A stretch of DNA of 64,000 bases from Anaerolineaceae bacterium. Its GTDB lineage: Bacteria > Chloroflexota > Anaerolineae > Anaerolineales > Anaerolineaceae. Location: positions 124,001 through 188,000 of the forward strand of contig PABH01000014.1 of the NCBI GenBank assembly GCA_002702705.1. Direction: 5' to 3'. Of the stretch, positions 45,299 to 54,570 are shown one piece after another; the stretch's first letter is position 1; every line of letters begins with the position of its first letter. Under the pieces are notes generated by a model, which saw only the letters and a list, made by a program, of their open reading frames with translations, had not been told where the DNA came from and ran no database searches. The position numbers and the translations under genes are program-made.

Positions 45299-46117
45299 TT
45301 AAAGAAAAAACCAGACTGGTTGTTTTTGATTGTCCTGATGTTTCTTAAAGAAAATCTTTACAATTGGTTTTCGTTTTAATTTTATCGATCTTGCATGTTT
45401 GGGACAATCACGCACGCACGCAAAACAGCGGCTGCATTGTTTTTCATCACTGAGAAAAGATACAGGGTCGATAACAGAAAGCGGACATTTTTTTACACAT
45501 AGACCGCATTGAGTACAGAGTGTTTTATTAAATTGAGGAATATCTGCAAAAAAACCAGAACTATTTTGCGGAAGAATCCTGGCCATGATGGGCAAAGCAC
45601 CGGGTAACTTTTTCTGAGATGGAACCCCAGTATCTTGGTAGTTTTCTAGTTTGTTTTTAAGTTCCAGTCCAAATTGTTCCGCTCTTAATAAATCAGAAAT
45701 ATTCGGACGTCCAACCGCAATCGGTAATTCCTCGTGACTAAAGGAATGCTCCGCAACAAACGCACCACCAGCGACTGTTTTAAATCCTTTTTGGTTTAAT
45801 AAATCCTGCATTTCCTGCAAAATGATTCCATACCCTACATTCCCATATACACCAACCACAACAGCCGGCTGCCCGTTCCCTTTTATGGTAGATAAATATT
45901 CTTTTAAAAAGATAGGGATGCGTTCTTCATAAACTGGTAATGCAAGGAGTAATAGGTCTTCTGTAATTTCACCTAACGGTATTTTTCGCTTTTTGGGGTT
46001 TGTGATGTCCAAATAATGATGTTGAACACCGGAGAAGCTAGAGCTTATCACTCGTGCTATCTTTTTTGTTGTTCCAGTGGCTGAAAAGTAAATTGTTTTT
46101 ACAGAATTTAGTTTCAA
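45299..46117 (-). CDS. EFR1-type flavodoxin/ferredoxin fusion
   Basis: About 272 residues from a TTG at 46117, which has AAGGATC 5 bases upstream and gives the flavodoxin start VKTIYFSATGTTKKIARVIS. The earlier frame start overlaps the preceding gene and is less likely. The flavodoxin-like half (about 1-160, FMN-binding SATGTTKK) is followed by two [4Fe-4S] motifs, CTQCGLCVKKCPLSVIDP and CSRCFACVRDCP. It is a low-potential electron carrier or reductase and the last gene of the seven-gene minus-strand cluster, where it may supply electrons to the flavoprotein. Confidence 0.82.
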   Translation of the reverse strand: MKLNSVKTIYFSATGTTKKIARVISSSFSGVQHHYLDITNPKKRKIPLGEITEDLLLLALPVYEERIPIFLKEYLSTIKGNGQPAVVVGVYGNVGYGIILQEMQDLLNQKGFKTVAGGAFVAEHSFSHEELPIAVGRPNISDLLRAEQFGLELKNKLENYQDTGVPSQKKLPGALPIMARILPQNSSGFFADIPQFNKTLCTQCGLCVKKCPLSVIDPVSFLSDEKQCSRCFACVRDCPKHARSIKLKRKPIVKIFFKKHQDNQKQPVWFFL

Positions 46118-46157
46118 TTTGTGATCCTTATTTACCAACTGCAAAATTTTAAACCGA

Positions 46158-47489
46158 CTATTCTTTACCCTCTTTGATTGATCGGACCAGAAACAAACCA
46201 AATAGATTGGCTATTAACGTAATTAAGAGCAAAACCGCGAAACCCCACACATCCACTACAATCCCAGCAAAACCGGTCAGGATTAATACCACCCCCAGTA
46301 AGGTTTGCGTAAATCCTAACATCACCGCCCGGGAAACCGGTGGTGTGATACTGAGTAAAAGACTGTTTGCGGAAACGCCAATTCCGCTTTGACGTAAACT
46401 ATTGAGGATAAAAGCGGGGATGAGAGAGAAGGAAATAATCATCGGGGAAAGACCCAATGGATGCCCTAAAAGAACAATCAATAATACCCAGATTGTCATC
46501 AATAAACCGCACAAGGTGGCTATCTTTAATACCATCTGGTTCGACATCTTTTTGGAAACCTGACCATACAAAATATTAACGACCAAATTTGATATCATTG
46601 TTGTAATTAGATAAACACCAACGAAACTTGTGTTTCCCGCAAATTCGCGCTGTATGAACACGGCAAAAAATGGCACCGCAACACTGGAGACAATCATGGA
46701 AATTTGGTAAAACACAAAAAGACGGAAATTTTTTTCCTCATTAAAAATTCTTAAACCTGCGCGTACCTGGGCACCAATTTTTCGTTGTGGTAAAACCTCC
46801 GGATCAGGTTTCTCTTCCACCCGGTTATAAACCAATAACGCTACGGATGCAAAAACAAAAAACAAAATACTTAAAACCCCGTAATTTTTTGGAAATTTGA
46901 GCGGATTGTTTGGGTTTAAAATCCAACGCACAAAAAAACTACCAGCAACACTTAACAGTCCTCCCAAAGCAAACCGCCAGGCGAACATCTCTCCGCGCCT
47001 TCTGGGTGGAACAGTTTTGCTGACCACTTCCATGAAAGGCAGCCCTCCCAATCCGGAAGCAAGGCTTGAAATAATAAAAGTAGCAAAAAAGACAACCAAT
47101 AATGCTTGCGAATCACGAATTAGATTCACAGCAGCAGCCAAAATTCCCCACGATATAATCCGAATCCAGGTTGCCTGCCGGTAAATTTTTATCTTCATCG
47201 GTTGGTGTTGGACATATCCCGATATCCATAATTGGGGTAGGGACCAACCAGCTTGAATGATGGGAACCACCAAACCAAGCAGCATCGCAGAATCGGTTAG
47301 ATGGGATAAAAATGCTACCAATACAAGTGTCGGATCAAATAAGGATGCAGCAAATAAATATAAGACCCCATTCATTACCCCTAATTGAAAATTACGCTTC
47401 ATCTGAAGCGGTGTGTAATGATCTTCTACCTGATAATGAGAGGGATGAGCTGTGGTGGTGGACATACCAATGTATGATACCACCAACAC
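46158..47489 (-). CDS. Major facilitator superfamily transporter
   Basis: 443 residues with about twelve helices. MFS architecture with a central charged loop (about 210-235) and weak classical motif A (SGYVQHQPMKIKIYRQ). The substrate is unknown; the sequence is closest in feel to the uncharacterised MFS proteins next to carotenoid-type genes. The start may be the GTG at 47489 or the ATG at 47465. It follows the desaturase-like gene by 17 bases and overlaps the frame, but not the preferred start, of the flavodoxin gene. Confidence 0.78.
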   Translation of the reverse strand: MLVVSYIGMSTTTAHPSHYQVEDHYTPLQMKRNFQLGVMNGVLYLFAASLFDPTLVLVAFLSHLTDSAMLLGLVVPIIQAGWSLPQLWISGYVQHQPMKIKIYRQATWIRIISWGILAAAVNLIRDSQALLVVFFATFIISSLASGLGGLPFMEVVSKTVPPRRRGEMFAWRFALGGLLSVAGSFFVRWILNPNNPLKFPKNYGVLSILFFVFASVALLVYNRVEEKPDPEVLPQRKIGAQVRAGLRIFNEEKNFRLFVFYQISMIVSSVAVPFFAVFIQREFAGNTSFVGVYLITTMISNLVVNILYGQVSKKMSNQMVLKIATLCGLLMTIWVLLIVLLGHPLGLSPMIISFSLIPAFILNSLRQSGIGVSANSLLLSITPPVSRAVMLGFTQTLLGVVLILTGFAGIVVDVWGFAVLLLITLIANLFGLFLVRSIKEGKE

Positions 47490-47506
47490 CGGTCAAATAC
47501 TTTTGA

Positions 47507-48979
47507 TTAAGATGGAAAACGGGTCTGTTTTACCAATCGTGCTACCCGCTGTGCACCAATGGTAACAGCCGCTGTGGATTGACCAGGAAATACCGAATCG
47601 CCCACTAACCAGAGGTTATTAAATCCCGTTCCAGGCCCTCTTACAGAAAATAAGGATTCCTGCGGGCTGCCGCCCACCAGGCCATTGGGGCGACGGGTAT
47701 AAAACTGAAAAGTGACTGGCGTACCGGGTAAAATAAGGCTGGATTTTGTCCGTATATCCGGTAATACTACTTCCATTGCACTTAAGACACGCTCTGTATA
47801 TTCCTTTTTTCTTGCTTCATAAGCGTCCGGGTCCTGATTGGCTAACGTCCACCAGGGATGGATGTTGGTGTGGGTTGAAACGGAAATCGCCGTTTTTCCA
47901 GCAGGTGCACGATTGCTATCCTCCGCTGGAGAGATGGATATAAAAATTGAATTCCCTTCCCCAAGCGGCTTCTCTGGATCTACGATCACTTGTAAATGAG
48001 AAGCTATGTTATTGTGAATAACCGTTTGGTCTGCACCCACATACAGTGTAAATGCACCCCACCCGGATGCTCTATTATTTTGTTTTGAATCAAATTGGGT
48101 TTTTGGATCTGTGATGAGTTTTTTTAATCCCGCTGGGGTTAGATTGGCAATAAAATAATCACCCTGGAGGGATAACCCTTTATTTGTCATAACGCCTGTT
48201 ATTTTTCCATTTTTGGAAATTAATTGGGTTACCTGCTGGCGATAGCGAACTTCACCACCTTGTTGTTGGATCCACTCAGCCAGTAATTTAGAAATTGAAC
48301 CTATTCCACCTTCGATATATTTTACATCGCGGCGTGGTAAATCCAATGCAGCAGAACCATATAAAACATTGGTGTGTTCGCTGGTGGTTTGGGCTGAAAT
48401 TAATAACTGGGAATCCAAAAAAGGTTTTAATAGGTGGGATCGTTTCTTGGGTAGGAGATCAGCAATTTTAGAAAATAAATAGGGTGCAGTTCCTAATAAA
48501 GCCGGACGAAAAGCCCGAACCAACGTCAGGCTTTCTTGGAGCGTTTGGGGAGGGTAGGGAAAATTTCGAGATGATAACTGCCAGGCTAATGCTGCCAATT
48601 TTTCTTGTTTTTTCCAAAACTTTAACGATTCGGGAAAATGGTGAATAATCTCTTCAAACCACTGCTGGCGGCTATGCCATTGGTGAATAGCTTCACCGCC
48701 AATATAGGTAATCCAGGCAGGGTCGACATTCATTGTCGGAAACTTTAATCCTAAAGCTTCTTCAATCTGAAAATGCGGTCCGCCCGGGGTAAAGCCTCCC
48801 GCCAAAGTGGCACCTGCGTCAAATCGGTAGCCCTGGTGATAAAATGTTCCTGCGCTGCCTCCAGGATAGGTGTGTGCTTCCAAGACCGTAACCTGAAAGC
48901 CGGATTTTAACAATAACGCAGCTGTTGTTAATCCTCCCACACCAGCCCCAATCACAATGACATGAGGTGTTTTTTTCAT
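47507..48979 (-). CDS. Carotenoid-desaturase-like FAD-dependent oxidoreductase
   Basis: 490 residues. FAD-binding motif VIVIGAGVGGLTTAALLLKSG at the N-terminus (key residues GxGxxG), then EAHTYPGGSAGTF and YRFDAGATLAGGF, as in phytoene desaturases, CrtD-type enzymes and carotenoid isomerases. The C-terminus has FNNLWLVGDSVFPGQSTAAV, the second FAD contact of this family. A role in making a polyene or carotenoid-like pigment is plausible in this CarH-headed operon, but no phytoene synthase is present in the window, so the substrate is open. The gap to the SRPBCC gene is 1 base. Confidence 0.8.
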   Translation of the reverse strand: MKKTPHVIVIGAGVGGLTTAALLLKSGFQVTVLEAHTYPGGSAGTFYHQGYRFDAGATLAGGFTPGGPHFQIEEALGLKFPTMNVDPAWITYIGGEAIHQWHSRQQWFEEIIHHFPESLKFWKKQEKLAALAWQLSSRNFPYPPQTLQESLTLVRAFRPALLGTAPYLFSKIADLLPKKRSHLLKPFLDSQLLISAQTTSEHTNVLYGSAALDLPRRDVKYIEGGIGSISKLLAEWIQQQGGEVRYRQQVTQLISKNGKITGVMTNKGLSLQGDYFIANLTPAGLKKLITDPKTQFDSKQNNRASGWGAFTLYVGADQTVIHNNIASHLQVIVDPEKPLGEGNSIFISISPAEDSNRAPAGKTAISVSTHTNIHPWWTLANQDPDAYEARKKEYTERVLSAMEVVLPDIRTKSSLILPGTPVTFQFYTRRPNGLVGGSPQESLFSVRGPGTGFNNLWLVGDSVFPGQSTAAVTIGAQRVARLVKQTRFPS

Positions 48980-48980
48980 T

Positions 48981-49424
48981 TCAGGTTCTCAATGAAAAAC
49001 GGGTAATCCATTTCCGATAAAAAAACAAAAACCTTAATCCCAATTGATTAAAAAACAACCTGGAAATTATTCCCTTTAAACCGGAAAAATGCTCATATTC
49101 AATCCGGTCAATCACCATGGTTTGATGATCAGATACCCTTCTAAATTGATGTGTATGCTTCCACGATTTTAATGGGCCTGATGCTTGTTGGTCAATAAAC
49201 CCAGTTGGATTGACCTCAGAATGGACTGCTTTCCAGCGAAAAGGAATAAAAACAAACCACATTGTAAACTCCGCGACAGCACCCTCAGATAATGGGTCCA
49301 AATGATGAAATTGAACCCAAATAGGTGGTGGTGTCAATTTTCTCAAAGCATTGGTACTGGCATGGAAGGCAGATATTTGCGAGAGATTTGTATTTACAAG
49401 AAATTTTGATTCAAAAATTTTCAT
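48981..49424 (-). CDS. SRPBCC-family ligand-binding protein
   Basis: 147 residues. START/Bet v1-like (SRPBCC) fold: initial strand FESKFLVNTNLSQISAFHAS, central strands FTMWFVFIPFRWKAVHSEV and the end helix GLKGIISRLFFNQLGLRFLF. Members bind small hydrophobic ligands. Its ATG overlaps the stop of the upstream transporter gene by one base, so it is translationally coupled. In this operon it could carry a polyene or its precursor (inference). Confidence 0.8.
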   Translation of the reverse strand: MKIFESKFLVNTNLSQISAFHASTNALRKLTPPPIWVQFHHLDPLSEGAVAEFTMWFVFIPFRWKAVHSEVNPTGFIDQQASGPLKSWKHTHQFRRVSDHQTMVIDRIEYEHFSGLKGIISRLFFNQLGLRFLFFYRKWITRFSLRT

Positions 49425-50644
49425 TATGCGGATTTTGGGGCCATTGTCTTATCAGAAAATTTTTCTGGTTTTTGATATATATATCGAAAGATATAAGTTG
49501 ATAACCAGATTAAAACGACACCAGCAAACATACCGGGAGCGGAAGTGCCAAGTTGGCCGAGTAAGACACCACCAATGGTTGGGGCTACTACGCGAGTTGC
49601 GCTTTCAAGAGAAGCGGACAAACCCAAAATACCACCAAATTCTGAGCGGGGGACGGCTTTTGTTAAAGCGGAATTGATAACCGTGTTTAGAACGCCACCT
49701 GCTAAAGCGATTGGTGCAAGGATGATTAATAAAACAACAATCGAAGGTGCAAACGCCCAACCCAACAGCGATAGAGCCATCAAAACGGTGGCGCTTAAAA
49801 TTAACACCCGATCCGGTAGACGATCCGTTAATCTACCGACAACGACGCCTTGGGTTATGACAGATAACAATCCAACATAAGCTAAGATGTAACCTGTGTT
49901 TTGTGCATTCAGGTTGAATCGATATTGTCCATAGAGTGCGAAAATGGATTGGAATAGAGAAAAGGCAAAACCATAAAACAGCCTCGTGTGTAATAAACGA
50001 CCTACTACGGGTCGAGATAAAGCCTGGCTTAAAGATTTTAATGAAATTGCAGGCCGTTTCTGTTCTCGGATTTCTTGTTTTCGTTCTTCTGTTAAGGATT
50101 CGGGCAGCCAGAACCAGACCATTCCTAAATTAATAAAGGCAATCCCAGCGGCAACAAAGGCAGGCACTGCATAACCCCATTGGCTTAACACACCGCCGAG
50201 CGCAGGGCCAATAATAAAGCCTAAACCAAAGGCAGCTCCGATTAACCCCAATCCGCGAGAACGATTCTTTTCATCCGTTACATCGGTAATATAGGCTTGG
50301 GCAACACTGATATTACCGCCAGTAATACCATCAAAAAAGCGGGCAAAGAATAATACAAACAAACTATTAGCAATTCCTAAGAAGATGAAACCCAGTGCAC
50401 TGCCAAAAATGCTAACCAATAGGATCGGACGTCGTCCAAATTTATCGGATAAGCGCCCTAAGATAGGTGATCCAACCATTTGTGCAGCAGCATAAATGGC
50501 AACCAATAAACCAACCACGGTTGGGCTAGCACCAAATGTCTCTGCGTAAAAAGGTAAAAGAGGCAAAATAATACTAAAACCAAGCAGATCAATAAACACA
50601 ATTAAAAACACAGAAAACAAACGTTTCTTATCATCCATAACCAC
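49424..50644 (-). CDS. MFS transporter of the TetA/DHA1 type
   Basis: 406 residues with twelve helices. Motif A GRLSDKFGRRPILL lies between helices 2 and 3, and motif C-like GAAFGLGFIIGPALGG in helix 5 marks a proton-driven antiporter of the drug:H+ DHA1 family. The native substrate is unknown; resistance should not be assumed. It is the third gene of the cluster, 10 bases after the second B12 regulator. Confidence 0.85.
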   Translation of the reverse strand: MVMDDKKRLFSVFLIVFIDLLGFSIILPLLPFYAETFGASPTVVGLLVAIYAAAQMVGSPILGRLSDKFGRRPILLVSIFGSALGFIFLGIANSLFVLFFARFFDGITGGNISVAQAYITDVTDEKNRSRGLGLIGAAFGLGFIIGPALGGVLSQWGYAVPAFVAAGIAFINLGMVWFWLPESLTEERKQEIREQKRPAISLKSLSQALSRPVVGRLLHTRLFYGFAFSLFQSIFALYGQYRFNLNAQNTGYILAYVGLLSVITQGVVVGRLTDRLPDRVLILSATVLMALSLLGWAFAPSIVVLLIILAPIALAGGVLNTVINSALTKAVPRSEFGGILGLSASLESATRVVAPTIGGVLLGQLGTSAPGMFAGVVLIWLSTYIFRYIYQKPEKFSDKTMAPKSA

Positions 50645-50654
50645 CTCTTTTAAC

Positions 50655-51641
50655 TTATCTGGAACGGGCTACTTTTGAATAAATTATCTTTTCAATTTTT
50701 TCAACCGATTTTGATGGGGCATCCATTATTACCAAGCCGGGCGCACTGGCTCTCACTTTTTCATTGTGATAGGCCAAACCGCCAACGACAATTTCCGGTT
50801 GGTCAAAGGGATAATTTTCCATTATTTTGGGCAATTGTTCCAAACGTACGGCATTTTCGACTCTGGTTGCAGAAAACATAATCAAATCCGGTTTGATAAT
50901 GTTTAATGTATCCAAAAGACGTTCCAGGCTGAGGTCCTGACCAAAGTACTTAACATCCCATCCTCGCCAGCGTAACATGACCACCAAATTCAACAAACCA
51001 ATTTGGTGAAATTCGCCTGGGGCACAAGCAGCAAAAATAATGCCTTCGCGGGTAGGATGTGCGGATGCTGAGAGCATACTCATTAAATGTTGAATACAAA
51101 ACTGCGTTGCAAAATGCTCAACAGCGATGGTTATCTCCCCTTTATGCCATGATTCACCAATTTGTACCATGGCTGGTTCAACGACCTGGTTTAGAACCTG
51201 GTCCACACTATATAAGGAGAAAGCTCGGCGTAAAATGTCCGAAGCTGTATCATCCCGAAATGAGATCAGGCTTTTATAAAACTGCTCAGAAAGTGTCTCC
51301 AATGAAATCGTTGTTGTGACAGTTTCAACGGCCATAGATTCTTGAAGTTCAATTTCAGCCGGATCTTTTCCATCTTCCCGCAGTTCATTTAGGAATTTCA
51401 CAGCCTGACCAATACTCATTCCGGCATCATTCTGCCGTTTTAACCACCGGAGAATGCGTAAATCATATTCTGAATATAACCGGTATCCTTGGTCACCACG
51501 GTGAGGGCTTGGAAGACCGTAACGCCGTTCCCATGCCCTTAAGGTGACGGGTAAAAGGTCCACCATGCTTGAAACGGCTTTTATATTGTAGATCGGTAAA
51601 TGATCCTTTTCTGAATCGGTAGAAGGATTAAATTTTTCCAT
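50655..51641 (-). CDS. CarH-type MerR regulator with B12-binding photoreceptor domain (copy 2)
   Basis: About 328 residues from the ATG at 51641 (AAAGGG site upstream; the frame extends to 51755 but through the hairpin region). The N-terminal MerR DNA-binding domain is YNIKAVSSMVDLLPVTLRAW, then RRYGLPSPHRG. A helical bundle follows with W165-x9-E175-H176, and a cobalamin-binding domain with GEFHQIG (H212) and a GG motif (VVGGLAYHN). W-x9-EH plus E/DxHxxG is the signature of CarH, which represses in the dark as an adenosylcobalamin tetramer and releases DNA in light. It is second in a cluster after a paralogue. Confidence 0.85.
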   Translation of the reverse strand: MEKFNPSTDSEKDHLPIYNIKAVSSMVDLLPVTLRAWERRYGLPSPHRGDQGYRLYSEYDLRILRWLKRQNDAGMSIGQAVKFLNELREDGKDPAEIELQESMAVETVTTTISLETLSEQFYKSLISFRDDTASDILRRAFSLYSVDQVLNQVVEPAMVQIGESWHKGEITIAVEHFATQFCIQHLMSMLSASAHPTREGIIFAACAPGEFHQIGLLNLVVMLRWRGWDVKYFGQDLSLERLLDTLNIIKPDLIMFSATRVENAVRLEQLPKIMENYPFDQPEIVVGGLAYHNEKVRASAPGLVIMDAPSKSVEKIEKIIYSKVARSR

Positions 51642-51710
51642 ATACGTACCCTTTAATATAAAGTTTTCAATAAAGATAACACCCTTTACGTATACATTAC
51701 AATAAACGTA

Positions 51711-51746
51711 CAGGGTTTGTCCAATGTTGATATTGGACAAACCCTG
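51711..51746. promoter_or_regulatory. 15-bp perfect inverted repeat between the two CarH-like genes
   Basis: CAGGGTTTGTCCAAT (51711-51725), loop GTTGAT, ATTGGACAAACCCTG (51732-51746). It lies 32 bases after the stop of the upstream regulator gene and 70 bases before the ATG of the second. No T-run follows on the minus strand, so it could be an operator, an RNA processing site or a stabilising hairpin rather than a plain terminator. Confidence 0.7.
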
Positions 51747-51778
51747 TGACGACAAACGAAAAGATTTTATGGGGTTTA

Positions 51779-52741
51779 TTAAGAAAGTGGTTCTTTTACT
51801 TTTAATACTTCGCGAACGAGTTCGATTCCTTGTTCGAAATTATCTCCTAAATAAAGACCGGGAACCATTTTTCGTACTTTCATATCTTGATCAAAAACAC
51901 TACCTGCATAAGCCAATTGGGGAGCTGGATCAAGTTGATCTAATTTTTCTTTTAAGCGGCGCATTTCAAAGGCAGCTAATTCAGTCGAAGCGGTCATGAT
52001 GATCATATCTGGGAATTCGTAACTGGCGTAATCGACCAGGTCATCGATTGGCAAGTCTGGTCCTAAATATTCAACTCGGAAACCCTGACTGCGTAATAAA
52101 ACAGCCATCATCAAACTGCCAAGTTCATGTTGTTCGGTTGGTGCACATCCTAATTGGACGTAAGGTGCATTTCTGCGGGTTGGATACGCTTGAAGTAAAG
52201 ACATTAGTTTAGCTCGCAAAAAATTGGAAGCATAATGTTCGGTTGTAATGCGGATTTCACCGCGATACCAAGCTTCACCAATTGCGATTAAAGTTGGACT
52301 TAATATACGGACAAAGATGGTGATCAAGTCAAAACTGGCATGCAGTTCTTTCATGATATCCGATGCTTTGTCTTCATCATGATTGATGAGCGCATCGTAT
52401 AACCAATGGGTATATTTTTCCGGAGTGGCTTTGGGTTTGGAAAGGGTGCGGGTAGGAGCAGCGGGAACTGCATCTGGCCAAATTCCATTTCGTGTCATTT
52501 GGCGAAGTTCTGTTACTGCATTGCTGATCGAAATACCACCATCAACACGAGATTTTATCCATCGCAAGACCGCGACATCCCGTTCAGAATATAGTCGGTA
52601 TCGGTTGTCAGAGCGATGAGGAGAAAGCAAATCGTGACGGCGTTCCCATGCCCGTAATGTTACGGGACGAATACCAGTTTGTACGCTCACGGCTTTTATT
52701 GTGTATCGGGGTTCATCTGAAAAATCAATTATAGAGGTCAT
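51779..52741 (-). CDS. CarH-type MerR regulator with B12-binding photoreceptor domain (copy 1)
   Basis: 320 residues. MerR domain YTIKAVSVQTGIRPVTLRAW (about 13-32) with RRHDLLSPHRSD; helical bundle with W158-x9-E168-H169; cobalamin domain with APTEQHELG, where H205 is the predicted lower cobalt ligand, closely matching the 'PERHELG' form of known CarH. The final GG motif is altered to AGS. AAGGAG lies before the ATG. It is the first gene of the seven-gene minus-strand cluster, and it is divergent from yjjX. It probably represses its own operon in the dark. Confidence 0.86.
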   Translation of the reverse strand: MTSIIDFSDEPRYTIKAVSVQTGIRPVTLRAWERRHDLLSPHRSDNRYRLYSERDVAVLRWIKSRVDGGISISNAVTELRQMTRNGIWPDAVPAAPTRTLSKPKATPEKYTHWLYDALINHDEDKASDIMKELHASFDLITIFVRILSPTLIAIGEAWYRGEIRITTEHYASNFLRAKLMSLLQAYPTRRNAPYVQLGCAPTEQHELGSLMMAVLLRSQGFRVEYLGPDLPIDDLVDYASYEFPDMIIMTASTELAAFEMRRLKEKLDQLDPAPQLAYAGSVFDQDMKVRKMVPGLYLGDNFEQGIELVREVLKVKEPLS

Positions 52742-52811
52742 ATATCTGCTCCTTTTTTATAAATCTAATAATTCCTGTCAAACAACTCGTATACCCATAT
52801 TACACATTATC

Positions 52812-52843
52812 TATAAGAATCGTATTAATATTTGTATAAGATT
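52812..52843 (-). promoter_or_regulatory. Candidate CarH operator with three direct repeats
   Basis: Read on the plus strand, TATAAGAAT (52812), TATTAATAT (52823) and TATAAGATT (52835) are spaced 11 and 12 bases apart, about one helical turn each. Known CarH operators are built from three roughly 11-bp direct repeats. The site lies about 70-100 bases before the first regulator gene. The AT-rich context means that chance cannot be excluded. Confidence 0.35.
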
Positions 52844-52961
52844 TTTATAACCCTTAAGCGAAAGATTGTCAAGCAAATTGATATTTATTATAGTTTTTAT
52901 CTTATTACCTTTACATTAGTTTCAGGTTAAAATAGACCTATCTCTTTTTAAAAGGAATAAT

Positions 52962-53495
52962 ATGAAAACCGTTAGTATTGCTTCTTTGAATCCCGTTAAA
53001 AAACAAGCTATCCAGAATGGGTTTTTATCCGTGTTTCCGGATGAGGTTTTCCAATGGCAAACCATCAATGTCCCTTCCGGTGTATCAGACCAGCCCAAAA
53101 CAAACCAAGAGACTCTTACTGGTGCTATGAACCGCTTGGCTTCCATCCGGCGTTTACAACCTGATTCGGATTTTTGGGTCGCTGTCGAAGGCGGGGTTGA
53201 ATTCCACGGAACCCAAGAAATGTCCGCTTTTGCCTGGATTGTTATTCAAAACCCTTTTCAAACCGGAAAAGCGCGTTCGGCCAGTTTTCATTTGCCACCT
53301 AAAATTACCCAGCTGGTTTTAGAAGGCAAGGAGCTTGGAGAAGCAGATGATATTGTTTTTCAACAATCAAATTCAAAACAAAAAAACGGTGCTGTTGGTT
53401 TATTAACTCGTGATCAAATTACACGAACCAGTTTATATGAGCAGGCTGTTATTTTAGCCTTGATTCCGTTTATTAATTCCGGATTGTATAGATAA
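52962..53495 (+). CDS. yjjX: YjjX-type inosine/xanthosine triphosphatase
   Basis: 177 residues. House-cleaning NTPase that removes ITP and XTP (or related damaged nucleotides). SIASLNPVKKQAIQNGF at the N-terminus, GAMNRLAS, VAVEGGVE and the C-terminal KNGAVGLLTRDQITRTSLYE (20 residues) are family landmarks. AAAAGGAA precedes the ATG. It is monocistronic and divergent from the CarH-type operon, with which it shares a 220-base promoter region. Confidence 0.9.
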   Translation: MKTVSIASLNPVKKQAIQNGFLSVFPDEVFQWQTINVPSGVSDQPKTNQETLTGAMNRLASIRRLQPDSDFWVAVEGGVEFHGTQEMSAFAWIVIQNPFQTGKARSASFHLPPKITQLVLEGKELGEADDIVFQQSNSKQKNGAVGLLTRDQITRTSLYEQAVILALIPFINSGLYR

Positions 53496-53664
53496 AGATT
53501 TTTACTTATAAGGTAAGGAACCTTGATGATCGTTTTTGCGGTTCAGATAAATTTTGACATCACAAGAAAGTTTAAATCGAAAGTGAAATTAATAGATTGA
53601 TCGCTGGTTAGATTATTACAATATCAGGTATACTAAGGTAACTTCAGATTTGGAGAAAAAGTAT

Positions 53665-54510
53665 ATGGCAAAAGTAAAAATTGTATCGGATAGCAGCGCG
53701 TATATTCCCCATGATATCGTAAAAGAACTCGAAATTGAGATTCTTCCACTTACCTTAATTTGGGAAGGCAAAGAATATCGAGATGGGGTTGATATTACCC
53801 CCGATGAATTTTATACCCGCCTAGCAACCAGCAGCAGTATGCCAAAAACAAGCCAGGTTACTGTTCATGAATATCAACAAATTTTTCAACGGCTGCTTGA
53901 CGAGGGTTATGAAGTCCTCAACTTAGGCATTTCTAGTGAAATCTCAAGTTCGTACCAATCTGCTGAATCGGCTCTGACGAACTTTAAAGGAAAACCAGTG
54001 GAAATAATTGATACGAAATTGGTATCCATGGCGCTGGCTTTCCAAGTTATAACCGCAGCAAGGGCGGCTCAAGCCGGAGCGACCCTGGCAGAATGTAAAC
54101 AAATCGCTTTGGATGCCTATGATAAAATTGGCGTTTATTTCACCGTAGATTCCCTTAAATATCTTGCTGCTGGTGGCAGAATCAACAGTGCCAAACGTTT
54201 GTTGGGAACAGCCCTGAATATCAAACCACTTTTGGCTATTCGTGATGGAAAAATTGAATTGGTTGAAAGTGTCCGTTCAAAAAAGAAAGCCATTAATCGA
54301 ATGGTCGAATTGGTTGAACGAGATATCAACGGCCGCAAGCCAGTTCGTATTTCTGTATTTCATGCTTTGGAACAAGAAGCTGCTGAAATTTTACAGGCAG
54401 AATTAAATGAAAAATTCCAGGTTGAAGAAGGTATCATTTCTTATGTAAGCCCGGTTGTTGGGGCTCATGTTGGGCCTGGGACAATCTCCATTGCTTATAT
54501 GGCAGGATAA
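53665..54510 (+). CDS. DegV family fatty-acid-binding protein
   Basis: 281 residues from the ATG at 53665, where GGAGAA is well spaced; the TTG at 53650 lies on the ribosome site itself. KIVSDSSAYIPHDIVKEL, then SMPKTSQVTVHEYQQIF, then LGISSEISSSYQSAESA and KYLAAGGRINSAKRLLG are DegV/FakB hallmarks. It binds a fatty acid, probably for a kinase encoded elsewhere. Second family member in the window after 16149-17009. A terminator follows. Confidence 0.92.
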   Translation: MAKVKIVSDSSAYIPHDIVKELEIEILPLTLIWEGKEYRDGVDITPDEFYTRLATSSSMPKTSQVTVHEYQQIFQRLLDEGYEVLNLGISSEISSSYQSAESALTNFKGKPVEIIDTKLVSMALAFQVITAARAAQAGATLAECKQIALDAYDKIGVYFTVDSLKYLAAGGRINSAKRLLGTALNIKPLLAIRDGKIELVESVRSKKKAINRMVELVERDINGRKPVRISVFHALEQEAAEILQAELNEKFQVEEGIISYVSPVVGAHVGPGTISIAYMAG

Positions 54511-54540
54511 AAATTCACCTTAATCCGCCAAAAAAATAAA

Positions 54541-54570
54541 ACGCGGTCAAATTATTGATCGCGTTTTTTT
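54541..54570 (+). terminator. Rho-independent terminator
   Basis: ACGCGGTCAA (54541-54550) pairs with TTGATCGCGT (54555-54564, one G-T pair), followed by TTTTTTT. It ends the second DegV gene. Confidence 0.85.

Noticed and set aside
49424-50644. Tetracycline resistance determinant
   Set aside because: TetA/DHA1-type family features only; operon context points to a native substrate.
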